A stretch of 37,746 nt of DNA from Candidatus Limisoma faecipullorum (GTDB lineage Bacteria; Bacteroidota; Bacteroidia; Bacteroidales; Muribaculaceae): positions 1 through 37,746 of the forward strand of contig JADIMC010000036.1 of assembly GCA_017694955.1 (NCBI GenBank), given 5' to 3'. Of this stretch, positions 9,652 to 19,372 are shown one piece after another. A program made the position numbers and the translations under genes. Under the pieces are notes generated by a model, which was given only the letters and a program-made list of their open reading frames with translations, was not told the origin of the DNA and did no database searches. The number at the start of each line of letters is the position of its first letter. The first letter of the stretch is position 1.

Positions 9652-10831
9652 ACATACTGCCATCTTTCAGTATATCATATTTTGTCAAATCCACATATTT
9701 CGTCTGAAAATCGTATTCCATATCATACAATCTTTGTGTTGCCGCCGTTATATCACGTATTTCTATAATATAATCACGAAGAGATATCTGACCGGCATTC
9801 AACGCATCAGCAAGAAGCCGGTAATACTCATCATTAAGCACAAGCGGTCTGTATTTTCCAATCATTTCCTCTTGAGCCAGCAATGAGGCATAATCGCCAC
9901 GTATCCGCAACTCTTCTTGCAAACCGACATTATCAGCAGCATATGCCGTTGCCAACGACTGATGCTTTGCCGCTCTTATCTTATGGCGTCCTGAAAAAAC
10001 AGGGATACTCATACCCACAATAAAACCATGAGCTTGCTCACCACCTTCATCCTTATACTTATACCCCACTGTAAAGCCAGGGAAATTGGCAAATTTAGCA
10101 ATTTTTTCAGCTTGATTATCCGCAATCCGCTGCTGCATCGCCACTTTATATTCAGGACTATACTGACGAAAATCAGACAGGTAAGAATCCACGTTATCAA
10201 GAATCCTGTCATCGTAATCTGCTATATCAACATCCAGACCTGACAGTTCATTGCCACCATTCAATGTCTTCAAACTCTCGACAATAACATTCTTCCGAAC
10301 ATTTAAATCCTTCAATACAGCCTTATTATCAAACAGTTCAAGACGCAATTTATTAATTTCAATAATCGAAATCTCACGATCGGCATATTTTTCCGACAAT
10401 ATTCCCAACAGCTCCTCCTCTTCAGCAAGTATCCGTTTTTGTAAAGCAATTCTACGGTTGACATCCACAAGATCAATCAAAGCAGACCTCACATTAGCGG
10501 AAATCTCAACGCATTTTGTCTGATAAACATACTCAAGAGCTGTTATCTGATGCTTAATGTATTTCTTACGTGCCCCGTACATACCTGGCCAGTCTATCCC
10601 CTCTGTCACGGTCAATTCAATGCCCTTTCCAGGACGGTCAAACAAATAGGCAAGCTCCACCTCCGGATCTGCAAGATTATTCTCCGCCTTCAAATTCAAC
10701 GCATCAGCCTCATACGTCATTCTCGCAGACTGCAAATCGGGATTATTAGCAAATACTTGGCGCATCACGCCATCATTTGCCACCGACAACAAAGGCACAA
10801 TCACTACCGAAAGCAATAATCCATATCTCAT
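9638..10831 (-). CDS. TolC-family outer membrane efflux protein
   Basis: 397 aa with signal peptide and TolC-like helical repeat character ([41 protein letters not shown]). Downstream partner of an RND pump in the same operon. Confidence 0.85.
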   Translation of the reverse strand: MRYGLLLSVVIVPLLSVANDGVMRQVFANNPDLQSARMTYEADALNLKAENNLADPEVELAYLFDRPGKGIELTVTEGIDWPGMYGARKKYIKHQITALEYVYQTKCVEISANVRSALIDLVDVNRRIALQKRILAEEEELLGILSEKYADREISIIEINKLRLELFDNKAVLKDLNVRKNVIVESLKTLNGGNELSGLDVDIADYDDRILDNVDSYLSDFRQYSPEYKVAMQQRIADNQAEKIAKFANFPGFTVGYKYKDEGGEQAHGFIVGMSIPVFSGRHKIRAAKHQSLATAYAADNVGLQEELRIRGDYASLLAQEEMIGKYRPLVLNDEYYRLLADALNAGQISLRDYIIEIRDITAATQRLYDMEYDFQTKYVDLTKYDILKDGSMSISE

Positions 10832-13800
10832 ATTTTACTCTTTTTCAAATTATACAAATAATAAATCACTGGCACAACCAGCAAGTTAAGAATCGTGGAA
10901 GAAAACAAACCTCCCAATATCACAATTGCCAAAGGAGCCTGTATCTCATTCCCCGGCTCACCACCCCTTGCTACAATAGGAATCAAAGCCAATGCTGACG
11001 ACAATGCAGTCATGACAATAGGCAGCAATCTGTCTGCTGATCCTTTATAAACCCGTTGCATAAGCGGCAGTCCATCTTTTTCCAGCTGATTATAATGCGA
11101 CATCAACAACATACCATTACGTGTCGAAATCCCCAGTAAGGATATGAATCCGATAATGGCAGGAATATTCAATTCACCAGATGTGAAGAATATTATCACC
11201 ACTCCACCAATCATAGCCAATGGTATATTAACCAAAATTATGGATGCCTGGGTGAAATTCTTGAATTCCTGATAAAGCAGCATAAAAATGCATAATATTG
11301 CCAGGCAAGAAGCAATGCTCAGTGTACGCGAAGCTTCAGCCTCACTCTCAAACTGTCCGCCATACGAAACCTGATAGCCTTCCGGCAGTTTTACTGTCGA
11401 TTCAATCTTATCCTGAATATCGTTTACTGCTCCCCTCAAATCGCGGTCTGCCACATTTGCAGAAACGACAATACGTCGGCGAGCATTTTCCCTGTTAATC
11501 GAACTCGGACCAGATAAGGATTTAATATCAGCCACATCCGAAAGTGGAATCTTACCAACGTTGCTGTCAATCATCAGATTTCCAATTTCTTCCATAGTCA
11601 ACGAGTTTTCCGAAGTGAAGCGCAATGTCAAATCATATGGAAGACCGTCCTCATAGACTTGTGACACAACAATTCCTGAAGCTGCAATATTCACAAGGCT
11701 GGAAAACTCAGGAATCGTTATCCCATACTTGGCAAGCAATTCACGACGTGGTGTGATTATCACCTCCGGACGCTCTATCTGCTGCTCTATATTAATATCG
11801 ACAATTCCAGGGACTTCGCTAATTTCCTGTTTTATCTGTTTCCCTACCGTATAAAGCTGATTGAGATTATCACCAAATACCTTGATTGCAATCTGTGCTT
11901 CCGTGCCTGAAAGCATCGCATCTATACGGTGCGAAATCGGCTGACCAATTTCTATGCTAACACCAGGAATAGACGACAGTTTATCCCTGATTTCGTGCAT
12001 AATTTCCGACCGTGGACGATCGACTATCCTATACGGTGCCTCTATCTCCGACGCATTGCTTCCACGCGAATGCTCATCGAGCTCCGCACGACCTGTCTTT
12101 CTGGCAATAGTCTTTATCTCAGGAATACTTAGCAAAATCCTATCAACCTTCTTGCCAATATTATCCGACTCTTCTAAAGATATACCAGGCAATGTGGCTA
12201 TATTGATTGTAAATGAGCCCTCATTAAAAGAAGGAAGGAAACTGCGTCCGAACGTAAAGAACAGACAAACAGCCACAATAAACAACGCCCCGGTAGAGCC
12301 TAACACAACTTTTTTATGAGAAAGCGTCCATACCAGAACTTTATTATAGACATTACGCAGTTTCACAGATGTCCACGCTTCTTTTGTCTGCTTCTCTATA
12401 TGCTTGTCATTTTTTAAAAGCACACTACATAATACAGGGGTCAATGTCAACGCAACAATTGTTGAAGCAATCAGCGATATGATAAAAGCCACACCAAGCG
12501 GGATAAGCAACCGTCCTTCCATACCGGAAAGGAAAAACAAGGGAAGGAAACTGGCAATAATAATCAACGACGAGTTGAATATCGGCATCCTGACTTCCGT
12601 AGAAGCATTGAATATCACATCGAGAATTTTCTTTCGCTCACCAACCGGTAAAGATGCATTATACCGCAACTTCTTATACACATTCTCCACATCGACTATC
12701 GCGTCATCAACAAGTGAACCGATAGCAATGGCAATACCACCAAGCGACATTGTATTGATTGTATATCCCATCGCATGCAACGCAATCATCGTTATAAGGA
12801 CAGATAGCGGTAATGCCACCAATGAAATAATGGTAGCCCTGATATCCATCAAGAAGAAAAACAATACAATCACAACAAACAACGCCCCTTCAAGCAACGC
12901 GCTTTGTGTATTGTCAATCGAGCTCTCAATAAAATCGCTTTGGCGGAATATATCGGTAGAAATATGAATGTCAGAAGGTATGTTTTTTTGCAACTCCGCC
13001 AACTCATCCTCAATCTTATCGATAAGTTCTATCGTCCCGGTATTATATTGTTTCGAAACCGTAACAAGCACAGCCGGTTTCCCTTTCTCCGAAGCAACAC
13101 CAAGGATAGGAGTTTTCGCACCGATACGCACATCGGCAATATCACTAAGATGAACAAGCGTGTCTGGCTTATTGACTATCACTGCCTGACCGATCTTATC
13201 CACATCTGTAGTGTTAATATTCCCTTTCAGGACATATTCGTTGCCGTTCTCATACATAATTCCACCGTTGGTATTAGTATTAATCCCATCGGTTGCCTGC
13301 ATCACCTCGGAAAGGCTGACATTATAATATTTCATCTTTTCCGGGCTAAGCACAATCTGATATTCCTTGATATCACCACCCATAACAGTCACCTGCGCCA
13401 CACCGCTTATCGATAAAAGTTGCGGAGAAATAAGCCTGTCGGCTATTGTACGCAAATCCTGCATAGAAGTCTTAGTCGATGTAAGTCCTATTATCATCAC
13501 CTCTCCCATTATCGAGGTCTGTGGTCCAAGCACCGGCTTATTCACGTTTGGAGGAAGCGATTCCATTACAGTAGTAAGCTTCTCAGAAACAATTTGCCGG
13601 GCTATATAAATGTCTGTTCCCCAATCGAATTCCACTGTCACAACAGAAAAACCTGTATCCGACGATGACCTGACACGTCTTACCCCCGTAGCACCATTCA
13701 ACGCCGATTCTATCGGATATGAGACCAATTTTTCAACCTCTTCCGGAGCAAGTCCAGGAGCCTCTGTCATAATCGTCACAGTAGGCGCATTCAAATCAGG

Positions 13801-13917
13801 AAAGACATCCACCTCGGTCTTTGTGGTAACATAGATGCCCACCGCTAACAACAAGACGGATATAATGATTATCAACATCTTGTTGTGCAACGAAAAATGA
13901 ATTATCCTATTAAGCAT
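10828..13917 (-). CDS. Efflux RND transporter permease, CusA/CzcA (HME)-like
   Basis: 1029 aa. TEVDVFPDLNAPTVTIMTEAPGLAPEEVEKLVSYPIESALNGATGVRRVRSSS is typical of CusA/CzcA-like pumps. TM4 region reads AIAIGSLVDDAIVDVENVYKKL. 4-bp overlap with the TolC-family gene. Confidence 0.93.
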   Translation of the reverse strand: MLNRIIHFSLHNKMLIIIISVLLLAVGIYVTTKTEVDVFPDLNAPTVTIMTEAPGLAPEEVEKLVSYPIESALNGATGVRRVRSSSDTGFSVVTVEFDWGTDIYIARQIVSEKLTTVMESLPPNVNKPVLGPQTSIMGEVMIIGLTSTKTSMQDLRTIADRLISPQLLSISGVAQVTVMGGDIKEYQIVLSPEKMKYYNVSLSEVMQATDGINTNTNGGIMYENGNEYVLKGNINTTDVDKIGQAVIVNKPDTLVHLSDIADVRIGAKTPILGVASEKGKPAVLVTVSKQYNTGTIELIDKIEDELAELQKNIPSDIHISTDIFRQSDFIESSIDNTQSALLEGALFVVIVLFFFLMDIRATIISLVALPLSVLITMIALHAMGYTINTMSLGGIAIAIGSLVDDAIVDVENVYKKLRYNASLPVGERKKILDVIFNASTEVRMPIFNSSLIIIASFLPLFFLSGMEGRLLIPLGVAFIISLIASTIVALTLTPVLCSVLLKNDKHIEKQTKEAWTSVKLRNVYNKVLVWTLSHKKVVLGSTGALFIVAVCLFFTFGRSFLPSFNEGSFTINIATLPGISLEESDNIGKKVDRILLSIPEIKTIARKTGRAELDEHSRGSNASEIEAPYRIVDRPRSEIMHEIRDKLSSIPGVSIEIGQPISHRIDAMLSGTEAQIAIKVFGDNLNQLYTVGKQIKQEISEVPGIVDINIEQQIERPEVIITPRRELLAKYGITIPEFSSLVNIAASGIVVSQVYEDGLPYDLTLRFTSENSLTMEEIGNLMIDSNVGKIPLSDVADIKSLSGPSSINRENARRRIVVSANVADRDLRGAVNDIQDKIESTVKLPEGYQVSYGGQFESEAEASRTLSIASCLAILCIFMLLYQEFKNFTQASIILVNIPLAMIGGVVIIFFTSGELNIPAIIGFISLLGISTRNGMLLMSHYNQLEKDGLPLMQRVYKGSADRLLPIVMTALSSALALIPIVARGGEPGNEIQAPLAIVILGGLFSSTILNLLVVPVIYYLYNLKKSKI

Positions 13918-13937
13918 ATATTTTCAACATTTAGGCA

Positions 13938-15059
13938 TTAATGATGATGATGCCCCTCAGGGACAGCTGACGAATTGGCAGCAATCTTGACAAGTACCGC
14001 ACCTTCTGTCACAACAGATTCACCGGCTTTCAGCCCGGAAAGAATCTCTATATTCTTCCCGTCACATCCTCCGATATCAATCCGGCGTTTCTCATAACAA
14101 CCTTTCTCATGCTCCACATAGGCATAGAAATATCCCATCTCCTCTGTAACGGACTGCACAGGCAGCACTATGGAATCCTCTTTTCCAGACCCAAGCAAAT
14201 AAATTTCAGCATATGTTCCTGGAACGATGCCGCCAGTATTATCAAAATCAAAGGCCACATCGATGTAACCACCGGACGTAGCGGCATTGTCGGAAGTTAT
14301 CTTCCGCCCATTCATCTCACTGAGATCATACACCTTCTCAGAATAAGGCAATTTGAAATTGGCAGTTTTAAGCGAAGCCAATTTCTCATAGTATTTTTTA
14401 GGAAGATATGCACGCAACGTCAACCTACGGTTCTCCGAAACAACAGCTATAGCAGTACCGGCATCCACATATGCCCCATTCTCAACAAGCAATTGAGTCA
14501 CAATGCCACTTAACGGACTAACCACCGTAGTTGAGCCTTTTCCACCCAAATATGCATTTTCAGCCAGTTCATACGCTTCTTTTGCTTCTTTATATTCACC
14601 GGCTGTAACTATCTTTTTCTCATACAAAGGCTGTATGCGCTCATATTCCGCTTTTGCCGATTCATATGCTATTTTTGCCGACTTATTAGGATCTCCTCCT
14701 AAAATACCGTCAGAGCTTATATTGCAAATCAAACCACCTTTACCCACGGCCGCTCCTTCTGTGACATTATTGTAAAATGCAACAATTCCAGAAGTTTTAG
14801 CCACGACCGATTTCATAGCGCCTTGAGCAGGGGCGACTTCTCCTGAAACAGCAATTACCTCACGGAATGTCACCGGCGTAATTTTTGCAGTTTTTATGCC
14901 CAATTCATCCACATGATGTTTATCTATTATAATTTCGTTCTCATGGTGCTCGCCAACCTCCTCTTTTTTATGTTCTTGTTCAGCTGATGAATTGCCATTG
15001 CCACAACTTAATAATAATGAAGGCAATAACAGAATTAGGAATTTGTTTCGTTTTTTCAT
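13938..15059 (-). CDS. Efflux RND periplasmic adaptor subunit (lipoprotein) with His-rich termini
   Basis: MKKRNKFLILLLPSLLLSCGNG lipobox, lipoyl/barrel-sandwich pattern (VVAKTSGIVAFYNNVTEGAAVGKGGLI ... VVSPLSGIVTQLLVENGAYVDAGTAI), C-terminus VPEGHHHH. Confidence 0.92.
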   Translation of the reverse strand: MKKRNKFLILLLPSLLLSCGNGNSSAEQEHKKEEVGEHHENEIIIDKHHVDELGIKTAKITPVTFREVIAVSGEVAPAQGAMKSVVAKTSGIVAFYNNVTEGAAVGKGGLICNISSDGILGGDPNKSAKIAYESAKAEYERIQPLYEKKIVTAGEYKEAKEAYELAENAYLGGKGSTTVVSPLSGIVTQLLVENGAYVDAGTAIAVVSENRRLTLRAYLPKKYYEKLASLKTANFKLPYSEKVYDLSEMNGRKITSDNAATSGGYIDVAFDFDNTGGIVPGTYAEIYLLGSGKEDSIVLPVQSVTEEMGYFYAYVEHEKGCYEKRRIDIGGCDGKNIEILSGLKAGESVVTEGAVLVKIAANSSAVPEGHHHH

Positions 15060-15136
15060 AATTTACATAATTAAAGATTGCAGCAGAATGCAATTCTGCC
15101 TTGAAATAATTAATCAACACAAAATAATTAGAAAGA

Positions 15137-15541
15137 CTAAGCAACAGGAGGTGCCCTCAAAGAGTAATTAGGAAATCCTTCTTGGCTATAGACGCTGACA
15201 GCATAAAAACATTCAAAAACCGACACTGTCAAGCAAGGAGGAATCAGGATCAGGCAATCATCAAAGATGCAAACATCCACAAAAGAATGCTGCACACCAT
15301 TACAATAAGAATCATCGGCATTATTAAGCCTGCACACATTTGCCAAATGCAACGGACATCCGTCATCCGAATAATTATCAGCCTCACCTCCATCGCAATC
15401 CCCATCCGGATTACCGTGGACATGCAACAGACACAATGCAAGGTTACTGCCGTCAGATATATGATGATGATATTGCACGACACTCGACAAGAGTATCGCT
15501 ACAATAAAAATATGCTGTAATATTTTAAACAGTTTACCCAT
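15137..15541 (-). CDS. Small exported His/Cys-rich protein, possibly DUF6769-like, in the RND efflux operon
   Basis: MGKLFKILQHIFIVAILLSSVVQYHHHISDGSNLALCLLHVHGNPDGDCDG... N-terminal hydrophobic segment. The start at 15541 is preferred over 15562 because a TATTTTTG -7-like element overlaps the upstream codons. Confidence 0.75.
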   Translation of the reverse strand: MGKLFKILQHIFIVAILLSSVVQYHHHISDGSNLALCLLHVHGNPDGDCDGGEADNYSDDGCPLHLANVCRLNNADDSYCNGVQHSFVDVCIFDDCLILIPPCLTVSVFECFYAVSVYSQEGFPNYSLRAPPVA

Positions 15542-15559
15542 CACCACCCGATTACTCCA

Positions 15560-15567
15560 CAAAAATA
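15560..15567 (-). promoter_or_regulatory. Candidate -7 element (TATTTTTG) for the efflux operon
   Basis: CAAAAATA on + strand, giving TAnnTTTG on the minus strand about 19 bp upstream of the ATG at 15541. Confidence 0.4.
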
Positions 15568-15629
15568 CAAATCAAAAAATGTAACCTTGTTGCAAAACCG
15601 GATGTATTAATCTTTTTTAAGAAAGATAC

Positions 15630-16067
15630 TTAATCTTCATCATCGAAGAAATCATCATCAAATTCAAAATCCGTATCGCTGTAAGAATATGCATCATCTG
15701 TAAAACGCGACAATTCACGTCCATCTTTTTTAGTAGGCCGGCCCAAACCTTTCTGACGATTGATAAACCCTGAAATTTTCACCATTTCCAATAATTCCAT
15801 CTGGCTTGCAGCTGTGACATTCTCCAAATATTCAGGTACAAGCTTAGCTCCCATCCGGTTTTCCGCCAATGCTTTCACACGGAAAGAATATGTAACAGGA
15901 GGCTTTCTTACATCGACAATTTCCCCCACTTTCAACGGACGCGACGGCTTGACATTAATTCCAGCAATTGATACCCTGCCCTTTTTGCAAGCATCAGTGG
16001 CAATAGTACGCGTTTTGAATATGCGTGTAGCCCATAGCCACTTGTCGATTCTTACTTCCTTATCCAT
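15630..16067 (-). CDS. S4-domain RNA-binding protein (Hsp15/HslR-like)
   Basis: VRIDKWLWATRIFKTRTIATDACKKGRVSIAGINVKPSRPLKVGEIVDVRK is the S4/Hsp15 signature. Highly acidic C-terminal tail. ATG at 16067; the track start at 16070 is TTG. Confidence 0.9.
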   Translation of the reverse strand: MDKEVRIDKWLWATRIFKTRTIATDACKKGRVSIAGINVKPSRPLKVGEIVDVRKPPVTYSFRVKALAENRMGAKLVPEYLENVTAASQMELLEMVKISGFINRQKGLGRPTKKDGRELSRFTDDAYSYSDTDFEFDDDFFDDED

Positions 16068-16070
16068 CAA

Positions 16071-16634
16071 TCACTTGTTATTGTATTGATTCATAGTTAT
16101 ATCCAAACCTGCAAGACAGAAACTCTTAATAGCATCTACAGCCAAAGCAATTCTCTCTTTTAAAAGCGGCTTATCTTCATCCGGAAATTCTCCAAGCACA
16201 AAATCCACTTGCCCTCCTTTAGGAAAATCATTCCCTATGCCGAAACGCAACCGGGAATAAGCCTGCGTTCCAATCATTGCCGCAATACTTTTAAGCCCGT
16301 TATGCCCGGCATCGCTGCCTTTTCCCTTTAATCTGACAGCACCCAACGGTAATGCAAGGTCATCAACAACAATAAGGAGGTTCTCCAATTCTATTTTTTC
16401 CTTATCCATCCAATATCTTACGGCATTCCCGCTAAGATTCATATAAGTGGACGGTTTTAAAAGAACCAACTGCTTATTTTTCAAACGCATTTCTGCCACA
16501 TCACCATAACGCTGGGTAGTAAAAGTGATATTGGATGCCTCAGCAAAGGCATCCAATATCATAAAACCTATATTGTGGCGGGTATCCCGATATTCAGGAC
16601 CTATATTACCCAGTCCAACAATCAAATATTTCAT
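16071..16634 (-). CDS. pth: Aminoacyl-tRNA (peptidyl-tRNA) hydrolase
   Basis: [78 protein letters not shown]. Confidence 0.96.
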   Translation of the reverse strand: MKYLIVGLGNIGPEYRDTRHNIGFMILDAFAEASNITFTTQRYGDVAEMRLKNKQLVLLKPSTYMNLSGNAVRYWMDKEKIELENLLIVVDDLALPLGAVRLKGKGSDAGHNGLKSIAAMIGTQAYSRLRFGIGNDFPKGGQVDFVLGEFPDEDKPLLKERIALAVDAIKSFCLAGLDITMNQYNNK

Positions 16635-16640
16635 CTGTTA

Positions 16641-17297
16641 TTATTTAGCAGCTTCAGCGGCAGCCTGCGCACCACGAGCGGCACGAGTCAATTGAACAGC
16701 GCAAACCACAGCGTTTTTCGCATTCATCAATTCCAAACCTTCGAAATGCAAATCGCCGATTTGAAGCGTCTTTCCAAGTCCAAGATGGTCAACATTGATG
16801 ACAACTCTTTCAGGAATGCTGGTGTAGAGAGCCTTAACTTTAATCTTCTTCATAGACAAAGTCAGCTTACCACCGGCCTTAACACCTTCAGCATGACCTT
16901 CAAGCTTCACAGGAACTTCCATCACAACCGGCTTCTTATCCGACACCTCAAGCAAGTCAATGTGAAGGATATTATCAGTTACCGGATGAAACTGTATATC
17001 TTTCAAAACAGCATTTTTCTTAACGCCATTCACATCCAAATCGATAGCAAAAATGTCTGGTGTATAAATCAATTTACGAACATCTTCTGCCTTAACCTGC
17101 AAATTTGTAACAATGATGCCTTTACCATTTTCAATCTCAACGACATTCTCACCTTCATTCAACTTTCCATTGTAAGGCAATTCTACGATTTCACCACCAT
17201 TCATAACGACAGGTATCAAACCTGCCTTGCGCAACTCTTTAGTCGCTTTCTTGCCAACCAACACTCTTGGTTGTGCAGACAATTCATAAGTCTTCAT
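16641..17297 (-). CDS. rplY: 50S ribosomal protein L25/general stress protein Ctc
   Basis: ELSAQPRVLVGKKATKELRKAGLIPVVMNGG...HIDLLEVSDKKPVVMEVPVKLEGHAEGVKAGGKL, typical of the long L25/Ctc form. Confidence 0.95.
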   Translation of the reverse strand: MKTYELSAQPRVLVGKKATKELRKAGLIPVVMNGGEIVELPYNGKLNEGENVVEIENGKGIIVTNLQVKAEDVRKLIYTPDIFAIDLDVNGVKKNAVLKDIQFHPVTDNILHIDLLEVSDKKPVVMEVPVKLEGHAEGVKAGGKLTLSMKKIKVKALYTSIPERVVINVDHLGLGKTLQIGDLHFEGLELMNAKNAVVCAVQLTRAARGAQAAAEAAK

Positions 17298-17314
17298 TCT
17301 GTAAAATTTTTGTG

Positions 17315-17662
17315 TTACTCAAAATTAAGCGTTTTGCTTCTTAATTTCCCATCACACGGAATCTTAAAAAAGCGTGGCAAAGATAGCAATTTTTCTCCTA
17401 TCCGCAAAACAATACAAATCAAACATCTCATAACAAATTCTAAAAGATGCATCCACCACCATACGGAATAGCACTCTATTTGCCGACGGTATAAGATATG
17501 CAGTAAAGAATTGTTTATCAAGACGACAGTAATAAACCAAAAAGTTCCTTTTTCAGAAATATACATATTCCACACGGAACATATACTGTATAAAAATGTA
17601 ATCACATTTCCAAACAGGGCTATAATTAACAAATATCTTACATGAAGACCTTCATATATCAA
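17315..17662 (-). CDS. Uncertain hydrophobic ORF, possibly spurious
   Basis: 115-aa ORF with a 4-bp start overlap to the upstream gene, but its 3' third contains the best candidate rplY -7 element and leader hairpin. No recognisable family. Confidence 0.25.
   Translation of the reverse strand: MIYEGLHVRYLLIIALFGNVITFLYSICSVWNMYISEKGTFWFITVVLINNSLLHILYRRQIECYSVWWWMHLLEFVMRCLICIVLRIGEKLLSLPRFFKIPCDGKLRSKTLNFE
17378..17385 (-). promoter_or_regulatory. Candidate -7 element (TATCTTTG) for rplY-pth-hslR
   Basis: CAAAGATA on + strand, giving TATCTTTG on the minus strand about 80 bp upstream of the rplY ATG. Confidence 0.5.
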
Positions 17663-18435
17663 TCAACGAGTTGCCCTGAAGAAGCAGCATCAATCATTGT
17701 CTTTCCAGGTACTAAATAAATTTCCAAACGCCGGTTTAGCTGCCTATTAGCAATCGAGTTGTTAAGATACAAAGGCTCAGACGCACCCATAGCATATGGA
17801 ATTATATAATCGCTGTTTGAACTGTTTTCTATAAACCATTCAAGCACAGCAATCACACGCTTGCTTGTCAAGGCATCTGTATAAGCAGATGTTCCCGTGT
17901 CGTCACTGTGCATAGCCAACAGCATTCTGTACATATCCGGCACTTTCAGAAACTGCAAGAATGGACGCAACTGTTTTCCAGCATTAGGCTTCAGCACTGT
18001 ATCGTTCGGATAAAACAGCTCGTCGCTTTGAATGGTAGCAATCACCACTTCCCCATTGCGCATCGTCTCAACATTCAACCCGGCAACAACAAGTTTTTTA
18101 GCCTGCACAAGCTGATGTGGCTTAATTATGCTCTTTTCATAGTCCGGCAACACCGGCACCGACAAATTCTCATCAAGAGACAGCTCATAAAGCTGCTCAA
18201 GCGTATAATCGACATTCAAAGGCTTCCTTCCGGATTTCCTACCTTTTTTCACGACAGTGTCAACACTGTCAGGCACGATATCCTGCTTTTCCTTCTCATT
18301 CTTATTACCTTTAAAAAAATTTTTTACGGCTGTCACACCTTTCTGAAACACATTGTTCTGAGCCTCTACCATCTCAAATGGCACAAAAAGCGACAAAACA
18401 AATGCAGACAATATAATTATAAATCTATTAAGCAT
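17659..18435 (-). CDS. Secreted protein with OmpA-like C-terminal domain
   Basis: Signal peptide. C-terminal VLKPNAGKQLRPFLQFLKVPDMYRMLLAMHSDDTGTSAYTDALTSKRVIAVLEWFIE...ANRQLNRRLEIYLVPG resembles the OmpA/MotB peptidoglycan-associated fold. Confidence 0.7.
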   Translation of the reverse strand: MLNRFIIILSAFVLSLFVPFEMVEAQNNVFQKGVTAVKNFFKGNKNEKEKQDIVPDSVDTVVKKGRKSGRKPLNVDYTLEQLYELSLDENLSVPVLPDYEKSIIKPHQLVQAKKLVVAGLNVETMRNGEVVIATIQSDELFYPNDTVLKPNAGKQLRPFLQFLKVPDMYRMLLAMHSDDTGTSAYTDALTSKRVIAVLEWFIENSSNSDYIIPYAMGASEPLYLNNSIANRQLNRRLEIYLVPGKTMIDAASSGQLVD

Positions 18436-18444
18436 AACAAGTAA

Positions 18445-18759
18445 TCACAAATTAACTGAATCCTCATATTCCAACTCCAACCGTACGATACGTGCTAAAA
18501 TTCCGTCATCATTGAATACACAGATTTTCTTTTTCCTCAACGAATTATTTACGAACGACAATATTTCATCCTCCGTAAAGTCGCCATCAGAGTCAAGATT
18601 GTCAAAATCAAGCAATCCCTTGGAGTCATAAAAATCGAAAATGGAATCAATAACTGACAATATATCGTCACGTCTGCAATCCAAATCAGGCATATTCGAC
18701 AATATATAATCTATCGCCTTCTCCTCATCGTAATATATATCGTCAGTCTCTTCTACCAT
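18445..18759 (-). CDS. Hypothetical acidic protein (104 aa)
   Basis: Compact ORF 10 bp upstream of the next gene in the same direction. Strongly acidic, no family recognised. Confidence 0.7.
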   Translation of the reverse strand: MVEETDDIYYDEEKAIDYILSNMPDLDCRRDDILSVIDSIFDFYDSKGLLDFDNLDSDGDFTEDEILSFVNNSLRKKKICVFNDDGILARIVRLELEYEDSVNL

Positions 18760-18840
18760 TTTCCTTTTATATCCGCTAAATTATAAAAAACACAAGCAAC
18801 GACAAAGCAGGCAACAGTATATTTGAAAATTTAGCAATCT

Positions 18841-19362
18841 TTAGTTTAATTGAGATTCAATCATACCCTCAGGCAAATCTACGATAATAAATCTATCTTG
18901 TTCGTTTATTTCAAGTATAAAATCGTCCACAACAGGTATGTACAATTCTCCATTATTTCCATCGACTACAAACAGCACATTCGCTGTCGAATCGTCCACG
19001 TCTGTCACCGTACCTATCCGTTTACCATCTGCCATTAGGATATCGAACCCAATAAGAAGCCCATCCTCCATCACATCACTTTCCAACAATTCTTTTCTCA
19101 ACACATAAATCCTCTTATTGGAAAATTTCTTAACCGCCACGTCAGTATCAAAGCCATCGATGGTCAACAGTGCTGTCACCTGTCCTTTTTGCCGTACACT
19201 TTCAATAAAAAAAGGGACATATATGCCTTCCATCTCACAAACGATTGCAGAAAAGCTCTTCAACTCATCAGCCGGCACATCTAATTCAGCCGAGATTTCC
19301 CCCTTGACACCGTGAGGTTTCCTAAACAGCCCTATTTCAGCAATCTCTTCCTTACGAATCAT
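18841..19362 (-). CDS. rimM: Ribosome maturation factor RimM
   Basis: IGLFRKPHGVKGEISAELD ... GFDILMADGKRIGTVTDVDDSTANVLFVVDGNNGELYIPVVDDFILEINEQDRFIIVDLPEGMIE. The start is moved to MIRKEEIAEIG at 19362, because the longer frame overlaps the DUF4290-like gene. Confidence 0.93.
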   Translation of the reverse strand: MIRKEEIAEIGLFRKPHGVKGEISAELDVPADELKSFSAIVCEMEGIYVPFFIESVRQKGQVTALLTIDGFDTDVAVKKFSNKRIYVLRKELLESDVMEDGLLIGFDILMADGKRIGTVTDVDDSTANVLFVVDGNNGELYIPVVDDFILEINEQDRFIIVDLPEGMIESQLN

Positions 19363-19372
19363 ACTTACATTC

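Noticed and set aside
12404-12967. 187-aa + strand ORF and several other + ORFs between 9.6 and 15.5 kb
   Set aside because: All are antisense to the RND efflux operon, whose proteins have clear family motifs. No promoters or recognisable domains.
16575-17471. 298-aa + strand ORF across pth/rplY
   Set aside because: Antisense to rplY and the pth 5' end. Its sequence is His/Asn/Phe-rich without domain signal.
17315-17662. Hydrophobic 115-aa ORF as a firm membrane protein gene
   Set aside because: Despite the ATGA overlap with its neighbour, it contains the best rplY promoter element and leader hairpin, and shows no family signature. Kept only as a low-confidence CDS.
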